Source: Actinomycetes bacterium | GTDB taxonomy: Bacteria; Actinomycetota; Actinomycetes; Propionibacteriales; Nocardioidaceae | NCBI GenBank assembly: GCA_023415395.1 | Contig: JAEZKN010000393.1 | Coordinates: 1-11,403 of the forward strand | DNA length: 11,403 nt | Direction of reading: 5' to 3' | In this document: one piece after another, positions 6,085-11,403 of the stretch | Numbering within the stretch: the stretch's first letter is position 1 | Layout: every line of letters starts with the position of its first letter | Program-made: the position numbers and the translations under genes | Notes under the pieces: model-generated | Databases searched by the model: none | What the model was told of the DNA's origin: nothing | The model's input: the letters and a program-made list of their open reading frames with translations, nothing else

Positions 6085-7147
6085 CGGCGTACGCGATCCC
6101 GTCGGCGTCGTCGGTCGCCGTCGCCCGGCCCTGCGCGACCAGCAGGTCGAGGTGCGCCTTGGTCTCCATCGACGCCATGCCCTGGGCGAACTCGTCGAGG
6201 TCGCGGTAGGCGTGGTCGTGGCGGGTCCACGGCAGCTCCTGGGCGACCTGGTGGGCCGTCCGCGGACCCGAGGCCAGCGCGGCGAGGCTCAGGTCGAGCC
6301 GGTGCTCGTGGTGGACCAGGAGCTCGTCGACGCGGGCGTGCGAGGACGGCGCCACGGGCCCGTGGGCCGGCAGGACGGTGAGGTCGGGCAGCGAGCGCAC
6401 CTTGGTCAGCGACGCCATGAAGTCACCGAGCGGGTCCTCCACGGCGGGCACCGTGAAGCCGATCGACGGCGTGATCGTCGGCAGCACGTGGTCGCCGGCG
6501 AAGAGCAGCCCGGCGGCCTGCTCGGCGAAGACGAAGTGGCCCGGCGTGTGGCCCGGCGTGTGGACGGCGTCGAGCGTGCGGGCACCGACGACGACCTGCT
6601 GGTCGCCGGAGAGCCAGGTGTCGGGGTACTGCCACCACGCCGGGTCCGGTCGCTCGCCGTCGTCGCCGGCCGCCCAGACGTCGGCGACCTCGTGGGCACC
6701 GGCGGTGCGCAGCACGTCGAGGAACGGGTTGCTGTCGAGCCCGAGCTTGCCGTTGAGCAGGTCGAGGCCGGGCTTCTCGTCGAGACCGAGCGCGACGTCG
6801 GCGCCATACTCGTGCCCGAGCACGGTCGCGAGCGTGAAGTGGTCGCGGTGGATGTGGGGGACCAGGAAGCGCCGGATGTCGCCGAACCCGTAGCCGACGT
6901 CGCGCAGGCAACGCTCCAGCAGGTCGCGCGCGACCTCGATCGACCACCCGCCGTCGATGAGGACCAGGCCGTCGTCGGTCTCGATGACGTAGACGTTGAC
7001 GGCCTTGAGTCCGTCCATCGGCAGCGGCAGCGGGATCCGGTGGATCCCCTCGGCCACCCGCCAGGCGCCTTCCTTGCTCCAGTGCTCACCGGAGTCCGGC
7101 GAGACGGCATGGGCGGTGGAGGTGGTCGACGTGGTCACCCCAGCCAC
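6074..7147 (-). CDS. Metallo-beta-lactamase-fold hydrolase with C-terminal winged-helix domain
   Basis: A 357-residue metal-dependent hydrolase. The zinc ligands are visible: HIHRDH at 98-103 (HxHxDH), His200 in HTPGHTPGH, Asp219 in FAGDHVLP and His262 in PAHGP. The C-terminal part (about 275-345) with AHQVAQELPW and ASMETKAHLDLLVAQGR resembles the winged-helix tail of LACTB2/glyoxalase-II-like members. Substrate is unknown; thioester or ester hydrolysis would suit the redox operon. The first GTG (7147) lies 1 nt after the stop of the short-chain dehydrogenase gene. GTG 7138 is an alternative with GGGTGG upstream, which would make the protein 354 residues. It is the last gene of the minus-strand operon. 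Confidence 0.9.
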   Translation of the reverse strand: MAGVTTSTTSTAHAVSPDSGEHWSKEGAWRVAEGIHRIPLPLPMDGLKAVNVYVIETDDGLVLIDGGWSIEVARDLLERCLRDVGYGFGDIRRFLVPHIHRDHFTLATVLGHEYGADVALGLDEKPGLDLLNGKLGLDSNPFLDVLRTAGAHEVADVWAAGDDGERPDPAWWQYPDTWLSGDQQVVVGARTLDAVHTPGHTPGHFVFAEQAAGLLFAGDHVLPTITPSIGFTVPAVEDPLGDFMASLTKVRSLPDLTVLPAHGPVAPSSHARVDELLVHHEHRLDLSLAALASGPRTAHQVAQELPWTRHDHAYRDLDEFAQGMASMETKAHLDLLVAQGRATATDDADGIAYAVSG

Positions 7148-7148
7148 C

Positions 7149-7958
7149 CTAGGGCGCCACGTCAGGGAACCCGAGGTCGAGGGTGGGTTGCTGGATGCCG
7201 CCGTCGATCTCCAGGAGCTTGCCGGTGACGTACTGCCCGGCCGGGGAGGCCAGGTAGAGCACGCCGGCCGCGACGTCCGCGGGCTCGCCGACCCTCCCCA
7301 GGGGCGTCTTGGTCTCCAGCTGGTCCATGAGCTCGGGCTGCCCGGCGACGTACTCCAGCGCGCTGGTCATGATCGAGCCGACGTAGATGCCGTTGACGCG
7401 GATCCGCGGCGCGAGGTCCTGCGCAGCCATCCGGGTCCAGTGCGCGAGGGCGGCCTTGGCGGTGCCGTAGGCGATGAAGCCGCGGTCGGCGGTCCGGCCC
7501 ATCATCGAGCTGATCGTGACCACGCTCTTCTGCGCCGTTCCGTCGTCGCCCTCCAGCATCAGCGGCACCGCCGCGCGGGTGAGGGCGTGGGCCGTGGTGA
7601 CGTTGAAGCTGAACGCCTCGTTGAGGAACTCGTTGCTGGTCTTGAGGAACTCGGTCGGGAACGTGCCACCGACGTTGTTCACGACCGTGTCGAGGCGGCC
7701 GAGCCCGTCGTACGCCGCCTGCGCGAGCCCCGCGACGGCGTCGAGGTCGCTGAGGTCGGCCGGGACCACCAGGCAGCGGCGGCCGGTGGCCCGGACCTGC
7801 TCGGCGACCACGTCCAGCTGGCGCTCGGTGCGCGCCGAGATGAGCACGTCGGCACCGGCCTCGGCCAGCGCGACGGCCGTGGCCGCACCCAGCCCGCGGC
7901 CGGCGCCGGTGACGATCGCGACCTGACCCTCGATCGAGAAGCGGTCGAGGATGCTCAC
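7149..7958 (-). CDS. Short-chain dehydrogenase/reductase (SDR, classical type)
   Basis: A 269-residue NAD(P)-dependent oxidoreductase acting on an unidentified alcohol or ketone. The Rossmann motif TGAGRGLG is at 17-24, NNVGG at 94-98 (the usual NNAG with one change), catalytic Ser150/151 in TISSMMG, and YGTAK with Tyr164 and Lys168. The C-terminal LASPAGQYVTGKLLEIDGG is typical of the family. The open frame continues far upstream, but the real start is GTG 7958, which overlaps the stop of the preceding gene as GTGA; no separate ribosome site is needed. It is translationally coupled to the DapB-like gene and followed directly by the metallo-hydrolase. The KstR-like operator before that upstream gene suggests control with steroid or lipid genes. 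Confidence 0.94.
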   Translation of the reverse strand: MSILDRFSIEGQVAIVTGAGRGLGAATAVALAEAGADVLISARTERQLDVVAEQVRATGRRCLVVPADLSDLDAVAGLAQAAYDGLGRLDTVVNNVGGTFPTEFLKTSNEFLNEAFSFNVTTAHALTRAAVPLMLEGDDGTAQKSVVTISSMMGRTADRGFIAYGTAKAALAHWTRMAAQDLAPRIRVNGIYVGSIMTSALEYVAGQPELMDQLETKTPLGRVGEPADVAAGVLYLASPAGQYVTGKLLEIDGGIQQPTLDLGFPDVAP

Positions 7959-9040
7959 GCCGTGCTCACCAGGCCCGTGCCGGTGACGAGCGGGAGGTCG
8001 AGCGCGGTCACCAGCCCGCCGGGGGCGTCGACGACCGCGGGCACGGCGTTCACGAGGCGCTGGGCGGTGACGATCATCCCGGAGACGTTGTGGTCGCCGT
8101 GCTCGCCGTGGTGGGTGAGGTCGCACTGCAGGAACGGCTCGCCCTCGATCACCACGCGGTAGCAGCCGTCGCCCGCGGGCGGGCTCGGCCACTCGGGCAC
8201 CTGCGCCGGGTCGGTGCGGGTGACGTGGTCGAGCACGACGCGGGGCACCCCGTCGACCTTGCCGATCACCTGGAACCGCACGGCTCCCATGGTCCCGGCC
8301 TTGACCTCGCCGGACACGGACGCGGTGTCGCGCTCCGCCGGGCGCCGGTCGACCTCCTCGGTCAGCGGCTCGTCGAGGACGACGCCGAGCCCGGCCGCGA
8401 TCTGCCGCACGACGCTCCCCCAGGCCATGCTGAGGATGCCCGGCGCCCAGAGGAAGCCCGGCTCGTCCATCGGCCGGCCGAAGCCGAAGAGGTCGCGCAT
8501 GACGACCGGCTGGTAGTAGGTCGAGTAGTCGCAGATCTCCATCACGCGCACCTCGTCGATGCGCTGGGAGAGGCTGGTGAGGACCAGCGGGAGGACGTCG
8601 TTGGCGAAGCCCGGGTCGATGCCGTTGACGTGCAGGCTGGCGCCGGTGCGCTCGCCGGCCCGGGTGATCCGGTCGAGCAGCTCGGGCGGCAGGATCTTCT
8701 CCGGCCACTGCAGCAGGACAGGGCCGCTGGAGACGACGTTGATGCCGGCCTCGAGGAACTCGATGAGGTCCTCGATCGACTCGAAGACCCGGTCGTCGGT
8801 CATCGCGGTGTGCACGATGCAGTCGGGCCGCAGGTCCAGCAGCGCCTGCTTGTCCGTGGTGGCCGGCACCCCGAGCTCGCGCCCCAGCCCGGCCAGCTCC
8901 CCGGCGTCCTTGCCGTCCTTGGCCGGGTTCGACACCCACACCCCCACCAGCTCCAGCGCGGGGTTGGTGTCGACGCCCGTGATCGCGTGGCGGCCGACCG
9001 TGCCCGTGGCCCAGACGACGACCCTCAGCGGCTCCCTCAT
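7955..9040 (-). CDS. Dihydrodipicolinate-reductase-like NAD(P)-dependent oxidoreductase (2,4-diaminopentanoate dehydrogenase-like)
   Basis: A 361-residue oxidoreductase. The N-terminal Rossmann fold begins RVVVWATGTVGRHA (about 6-19), followed by PDCIVHTAM at 72-80 and the stretch EAGINVVSS near 97-105. The motif NGIDPGFANDVLPL (139-152) and the remaining C-terminal half match proteins annotated as DapB N-terminal domain or 2,4-diaminopentanoate dehydrogenase-like. True DapB in lysine synthesis is shorter (about 245-270 residues), so this is not the lysine enzyme; the real substrate is unknown. ATG 9040 lacks a Shine-Dalgarno and a -10-like TAGATT lies at leaderless spacing, overlapping a perfect KstR-like palindrome. 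It heads the operon with the SDR and metallo-hydrolase genes. Confidence 0.85.
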   Translation of the reverse strand: MREPLRVVVWATGTVGRHAITGVDTNPALELVGVWVSNPAKDGKDAGELAGLGRELGVPATTDKQALLDLRPDCIVHTAMTDDRVFESIEDLIEFLEAGINVVSSGPVLLQWPEKILPPELLDRITRAGERTGASLHVNGIDPGFANDVLPLVLTSLSQRIDEVRVMEICDYSTYYQPVVMRDLFGFGRPMDEPGFLWAPGILSMAWGSVVRQIAAGLGVVLDEPLTEEVDRRPAERDTASVSGEVKAGTMGAVRFQVIGKVDGVPRVVLDHVTRTDPAQVPEWPSPPAGDGCYRVVIEGEPFLQCDLTHHGEHGDHNVSGMIVTAQRLVNAVPAVVDAPGGLVTALDLPLVTGTGLVSTA

Positions 9041-9046
9041 GGCGGC

Positions 9047-9052
9047 AATCTA
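9047..9052 (-). promoter_or_regulatory. Candidate leaderless -10 element before the DapB-like gene
   Basis: TAGATT on the minus strand fits TANNNT and ends 6 nt before ATG 9040, so transcription would start at the start codon. Its first two bases lie inside the operator at 9051-9064, so a bound repressor would block polymerase. Confidence 0.5.
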
Positions 9053-9064
9053 GAACATGTTCTA
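9051..9064. promoter_or_regulatory. KstR-like operator palindrome upstream of the DapB-like gene
   Basis: TAGAACATGTTCTA is a perfect 14-bp palindrome and matches every defined base of TNNAACNNGTTNNA, the motif established for the TetR-family steroid-catabolism repressor KstR in mycobacteria and rhodococci. It ends 10 nt before the start codon, on the candidate -10. Another TetR-type regulator with the same recognition pattern is possible; no regulator gene lies in the window. Confidence 0.75.
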
Positions 9065-9090
9065 CTTGGGGGGAAGGGGGCGCCGCCGCT

Positions 9091-9161
9091 TGTAACGCGG
9101 GGTTAGGCCTTCTGCTCACCCCGTTCTAACGGGTTCATAGAACGCCTAACCCCGCGTTACA
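9091..9161. terminator. Large inverted repeat at the 3' end of the flavin oxidoreductase gene
   Basis: TGTAACGCGGGGTTAGGC (9091-9108) is repeated as its exact reverse complement at 9144-9161. After one mismatch the stem continues with TTCT/AGAA (9110-9113 with 9139-9142), giving 22 pairs in all. The 25-nt loop holds a second small palindrome, CCCGTTCTAACGGG. The stop codon of the flavin oxidoreductase (9159-9157) lies inside the right arm. No T-run follows on either strand, so it may be a T-less actinobacterial terminator, an mRNA-stabilising hairpin or a mobile repeat; terminator is the preferred reading because of its position. Confidence 0.6.
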
Positions 9162-10338
9162 GCTTTGCGGCAGCCGGCGTGACGATCGGGCACCGGGTGC
9201 CGGAGTAGATCGTCGGCATGCAGCGGTTGCAGTGGATGCAGACGCCGGAGGCTGCGGTGCCGGCGGCGAGCCGGTTCACCAGGTCGGGCTCGCGGAGCAG
9301 CGCCCGGCCCAGGGCGACGAACTCGAAGCCGTCGACCATCGCCTGCTCCATGGTGGCGCGGGTGTTGATGCCGCCGAGGAGCATCAGCGGCAGCTCGACG
9401 GTGGAGCGGAAGCGCAGCGCCTTCTCCCGGAAGTACGCCTCCTGGAAGGGGTAGGACTTCAAGAAGCTGCGACCCACCGGCGTCTTCATGCCCAGCCTGA
9501 CCACGAGCGGCATCGTCGAGGCGAACTCCGAGACCGGGGCTTCCCCGCGGAAGAGGTACATCGGGTTCATCAGCGACGAGCCACCGCTGAGCTGGAGGGC
9601 GTCCAGCGTGCCGTCGGCGTCGAGCATGGCGGCGTACTCCAGGCCCTCCTCGGTCGTGACGCCGCCCTTGAACCCGTCGGAGACCGAGACCTTCGCGGTG
9701 ACCGCGACCGACGACCCGACCTCGTCGCGTACGGCGCGCGCGACCTGCCGTCCGAGGCGGGCCCGGTTGGCCAGCGACCCGCCCCACCCGTCCTTGCGGC
9801 GGTTGAGCCCGGGCGCGAGGAAGGAGGAGATCAGGTAGCTGTGGGCCATGTGCAGCTCGAGGACGTCGAAGCCGGCGCGCACCAGTGTCCGCGCGGCCGC
9901 GACGTAGGCCCGGGTCACCCGCGCGAGGTCGGCCTCGGAGGCCGAGCGGATCATCTGCATCGACAGCGGCGAGGGCATCCGGGACGCGGCGATCGCGTGC
10001 ACGCCGTTGGAGCGACCGTTCGCGACCGGGCCGGCGTGGCCGACCTGGCCGGCGATGGCCGCGCCGGTGTCGTGGATCGCGTCGGCGAGGCGGCTCAGCC
10101 CGGCCAGCGAGTGCTCGCCGACCACGATCTGCTCGCGGTGGGTGCGACCCTCGGGCGCGACCGCGAGGTAGGCGACGGTGGTGAGGCCGACCCCGCCGCG
10201 GCCGACGACGGCGTGGTACTCGACGAGCTCGTCGGTGACCTGGCCCTCCGGCGTCCGCCCCTCGAACGTCGCGGCCTTGACGGTGCGGTTCCGCAGCCGC
10301 ACCGGTCCGAGCTGGGCGGGGGCGAAGACGTCGTTCAC
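9157..10338 (-). CDS. Old-yellow-enzyme-family NADH:flavin oxidoreductase
   Basis: A 393-residue FMN-dependent TIM-barrel enzyme that would reduce an activated alkene or enone using NAD(P)H. Family landmarks are QVGHAG at 98-103, DVLELHMAHSYLISSFLAPGLNRR at 158-181 (His163 and His166 as the substrate-binding pair), DGWGGSLANRAR at 183-194, LLGGI near 320 and ALGRALLREPDL at 342-353. The C-terminus has four cysteines, Cys367, Cys370, Cys373 and Cys383, in CIHCNRC...RC. This recalls but does not equal the iron-sulfur pattern of 2,4-dienoyl-CoA reductase, and the large second half of that enzyme is absent. The GTG start at 10338 has at best a weak CAGG before it. A KstR-like operator ends 8 nt upstream. 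The preceding membrane protein gene ends only 7 nt before, so read-through is also possible. Confidence 0.92.
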   Translation of the reverse strand: MNDVFAPAQLGPVRLRNRTVKAATFEGRTPEGQVTDELVEYHAVVGRGGVGLTTVAYLAVAPEGRTHREQIVVGEHSLAGLSRLADAIHDTGAAIAGQVGHAGPVANGRSNGVHAIAASRMPSPLSMQMIRSASEADLARVTRAYVAAARTLVRAGFDVLELHMAHSYLISSFLAPGLNRRKDGWGGSLANRARLGRQVARAVRDEVGSSVAVTAKVSVSDGFKGGVTTEEGLEYAAMLDADGTLDALQLSGGSSLMNPMYLFRGEAPVSEFASTMPLVVRLGMKTPVGRSFLKSYPFQEAYFREKALRFRSTVELPLMLLGGINTRATMEQAMVDGFEFVALGRALLREPDLVNRLAAGTAASGVCIHCNRCMPTIYSGTRCPIVTPAAAKL

Positions 10339-10345
10339 CCTGAAA

Positions 10346-10741
10346 TTAGAACACGTTCTCCCGGCGTCGGAGCCAGACGAGTCCGGCCACCGGGAGGATC
10401 AGCGGGACGAAGCCGTAGCCGATCCCGTAGCCGGACCACACCGACGCGTCCGGGAACCAGTCCCGCTCGACCAGCGAGAGCGTCCCGACGGTGAGCACGC
10501 CGGCCAGCTCGACCCACAGCATCACCCCGGCGAAGCCGGCGCGGCCGGCCGAGGCCCGCCGGATCGCCCACCAGCCGAGGACGTAGGTGATGGCGGCACC
10601 GAACGAGAGCCAGTAGGCGAACGGCGCCTCGTCGTACTCGGTGATCAGCTGGACCAGCGAGCGCGCGCCGGCGGCGAGGGCGAAGATCGCGTAGACCGCG
10701 AGCAGGACCCGGTGCGGGCCCGAGCGCGGGACCTCGCTCAT
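10346..10741 (-). CDS. Small four-helix membrane protein of unknown function
   Basis: A 131-residue protein I cannot assign. Four hydrophobic segments are visible: about 12-33 (LLAVYAIFALAAGARSLV), 40-61 (PFAYWLSFGAAITYVLGWWAI), 69-92 (GFAGVMLWVELAGVLTVGTL) and about 103-124 (GYGIGYGFVPLILPVAGLVWL). It ends in charged residues (RRRENVF), with no catalytic motif. ATG 10741 overlaps the stop of the upstream membrane gene (ATGA), so the two are co-translated and may form a complex. Its last codons, Glu-Asn-Val-Phe-stop, are the KstR-like operator of the next gene. Confidence 0.8.
   Translation of the reverse strand: MSEVPRSGPHRVLLAVYAIFALAAGARSLVQLITEYDEAPFAYWLSFGAAITYVLGWWAIRRASAGRAGFAGVMLWVELAGVLTVGTLSLVERDWFPDASVWSGYGIGYGFVPLILPVAGLVWLRRRENVF
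10347..10360. promoter_or_regulatory. KstR-like operator upstream of the flavin oxidoreductase gene
   Basis: On the minus strand GAGAACGTGTTCTA matches TNNAACNNGTTNNA at 7 of 8 defined bases (first T is G); the core AGAACGTGTTCT is the form common in KstR sites. It lies 9-22 nt before GTG 10338 and overlaps an AT-rich TAATTT (10348-10343) that may be a -10. It also encodes the last residues and stop of the upstream gene. Confidence 0.65.
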
Positions 10742-11094
10742 CCGGTCATCTCCAGGCGCACGGCGAGCACGCCCGCCGCGACGGCGGCGACCGCGAGGAC
10801 GCCTGAGGACCACGGCCCGCGGTCGCCCTCGACCGACTTCACCGCGATCGGCAGCACGCACACCGAGGCCAGCAGGTAGCCGACGTAGGTCGAGGTGGAG
10901 TCGGGGCCGTCGCCGGAGAACGCCGAGAGCCCGGCCAGCGCACGGACCACGAGCAGCGCCTCGAGCATCCACACCATCTGGCCCAGCCAGCCGGGCCGCT
11001 CCTGCTTGCGCACGGCCACCAGCAGCGCGAGGACGGTGACCAGGGCGGCGTACCCGACGACGATCCAGGTGATCTGGGTGGAGACGCTGGGCAT
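10738..11094 (-). CDS. Small four-helix membrane protein of unknown function, first of a coupled pair
   Basis: A protein of 118 residues from ATG 11094 (MPSVSTQITW). Four hydrophobic segments are visible: about 7-27, 35-57, 71-90 and 95-113. There is no recognisable motif or signal cleavage site. The frame is open to ATG 11112 and ATG 11136, but those would overlap the divergent methyltransferase gene. ATG 11094 is preferred because its first residues lead straight into the first helix and GATGAT lies at leaderless -10 spacing. The stop overlaps the start of the next membrane protein gene (ATGA), indicating one operon; the similar size and topology of the two suggest partners or an old duplication. 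Confidence 0.75.
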   Translation of the reverse strand: MPSVSTQITWIVVGYAALVTVLALLVAVRKQERPGWLGQMVWMLEALLVVRALAGLSAFSGDGPDSTSTYVGYLLASVCVLPIAVKSVEGDRGPWSSGVLAVAAVAAGVLAVRLEMTG

Positions 11095-11100
11095 GGGAGC

Positions 11101-11106
11101 ATCATC
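11101..11106 (-). promoter_or_regulatory. Candidate leaderless -10 element before the membrane protein pair
   Basis: GATGAT on the minus strand ends 6 nt before ATG 11094 and matches TATAAT at four of six positions. It sits in the 16-nt gap shared with the divergent methyltransferase gene. Weak on its own. Confidence 0.25.
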
Positions 11107-11110
11107 GGCC

Positions 11111-11403
11111 ATGGACCCCGAGGCGCTGACGGCCACCCTCCGGGCCGCGGGGTGCGTCTTCGCCGAGGAGGAGGCCGCACTGCTGCTCGCCGAGGCGGCG
11201 GACGAGGAGACGCTCGCCGCGATGGTCGCCCGGCGGGTCTCCGGCGAGCCGCTGGAGCTCGTGGTCGGGTTCGCCGAGTTCTGCGGCCTGCGGGTCGCGG
11301 TCGCACCCGGCGTCTTCGTGCCCCGGCAGCGCTCGGCCCAGCTGGTACGCCGGGCCGCCCGGGGCCTGCGCGCCGGGGACGTCGTGGTCGACCTGTGCTG
11401 CGG
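11111..11403 (+). CDS. PrmC/HemK-related protein N5-glutamine methyltransferase (partial, runs off right edge)
   Basis: The first 97 complete codons of a SAM-dependent methyltransferase related to the release-factor glutamine methylase PrmC. The N-terminal helical domain (1-45) leads into RRVSGEPLELVVGFAEFCGLRVAV (41-64), equivalent to the PrmC linker, then VFVPRQRSAQLV (68-79), where classic PrmC has IPRPET, and the start of SAM motif I, VVDLCCG (92-98). The changed linker fits the actinobacterial PrmC-related subgroup more than PrmC itself. The diagnostic NPPY motif would lie beyond the window. ATG 11111 has GGGAG 11 nt upstream, a rather long spacing. It is divergent from the membrane protein pair. 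Confidence 0.85.
   Translation, partial: MDPEALTATLRAAGCVFAEEEAALLLAEAADEETLAAMVARRVSGEPLELVVGFAEFCGLRVAVAPGVFVPRQRSAQLVRRAARGLRAGDVVVDLCC

Noticed and set aside
7955..9040. Lysine-pathway dapB.
   Set aside because: About 100 residues too long, different C-terminal domain, and linked to SDR, MBL and KstR-like sites instead of lysine genes.
7959..9119. Fusion of the SDR with a long upstream N-terminal region in the same frame.
   Set aside because: The upstream part is low-complexity and lies within the DapB-like gene read in another frame. GTG 7958 with a GTGA overlap gives a normal-length SDR.
9091..9161. The inverted repeat as insertion sequence ends.
   Set aside because: Only 35 nt lie between the arms, with no transposase and no obvious target duplication; at most a miniature element.
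9157..10338. Full 2,4-dienoyl-CoA reductase.
   Set aside because: The protein ends after the cysteine tail and lacks the FAD/NADPH-binding half needed for that enzyme.

Overview
The window is very GC-rich, densely coded, uses many GTG starts and apparent leaderless starts, and shows actinobacterial family signatures (ECF41 sigma factor, KstR-like operators, TPP riboswitch running straight into a Shine-Dalgarno). This suggests a high-GC actinobacterium, plausibly Nocardioides or a relative; the genus is inferred, not proven. It looks like ordinary chromosome. There is no transposase, phage gene, tRNA, rRNA or CRISPR array.

Region 1 (1-3550, minus strand) is a thiamine uptake operon: a TPP riboswitch, a ThiB-like lipoprotein, a fused two-domain ThiP-like permease and a ThiQ-like ATPase that runs off the left edge. 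Gene spacing is 10 and 13 nt. The riboswitch's last conserved strand contains the Shine-Dalgarno of the first gene, so thiamine pyrophosphate probably shuts off translation directly.

Region 2 (3551-3803) is intergenic. It holds the probable promoter of the thi operon and a compact array of REP-like palindromic repeats that share flanks but carry different hairpin cores.

Region 3 (3804-6084) has an ECF41-type sigma factor (minus) with its SnoaL-like C-terminal domain and a good match to the ECF41 target promoter just upstream of itself. A divergent alpha/beta hydrolase and an ElaA-like acetyltransferase (plus) form a two-gene operon with an ATGA overlap. The acetyltransferase converges on, and overlaps by 11 nt, the next minus-strand gene.

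Region 4 (6074-10360, minus) looks like a catabolic or redox module: an old-yellow-enzyme-type flavin oxidoreductase, a dihydrodipicolinate-reductase-like/2,4-diaminopentanoate-dehydrogenase-like enzyme, a short-chain dehydrogenase and a metallo-beta-lactamase-fold hydrolase. The first two each have a KstR-like palindrome (TNNAACNNGTTNNA type) directly before the start codon, which ties the set to a TetR-type, possibly steroid- or lipid-responsive, regulon. A large near-perfect inverted repeat separates them and contains the stop codon of the flavin enzyme.

Region 5 (10346-11403) holds two overlapping genes for small four-helix membrane proteins of unknown function (minus) and, divergent, the start of a PrmC/HemK-related protein glutamine methyltransferase (plus) that runs off the right edge.
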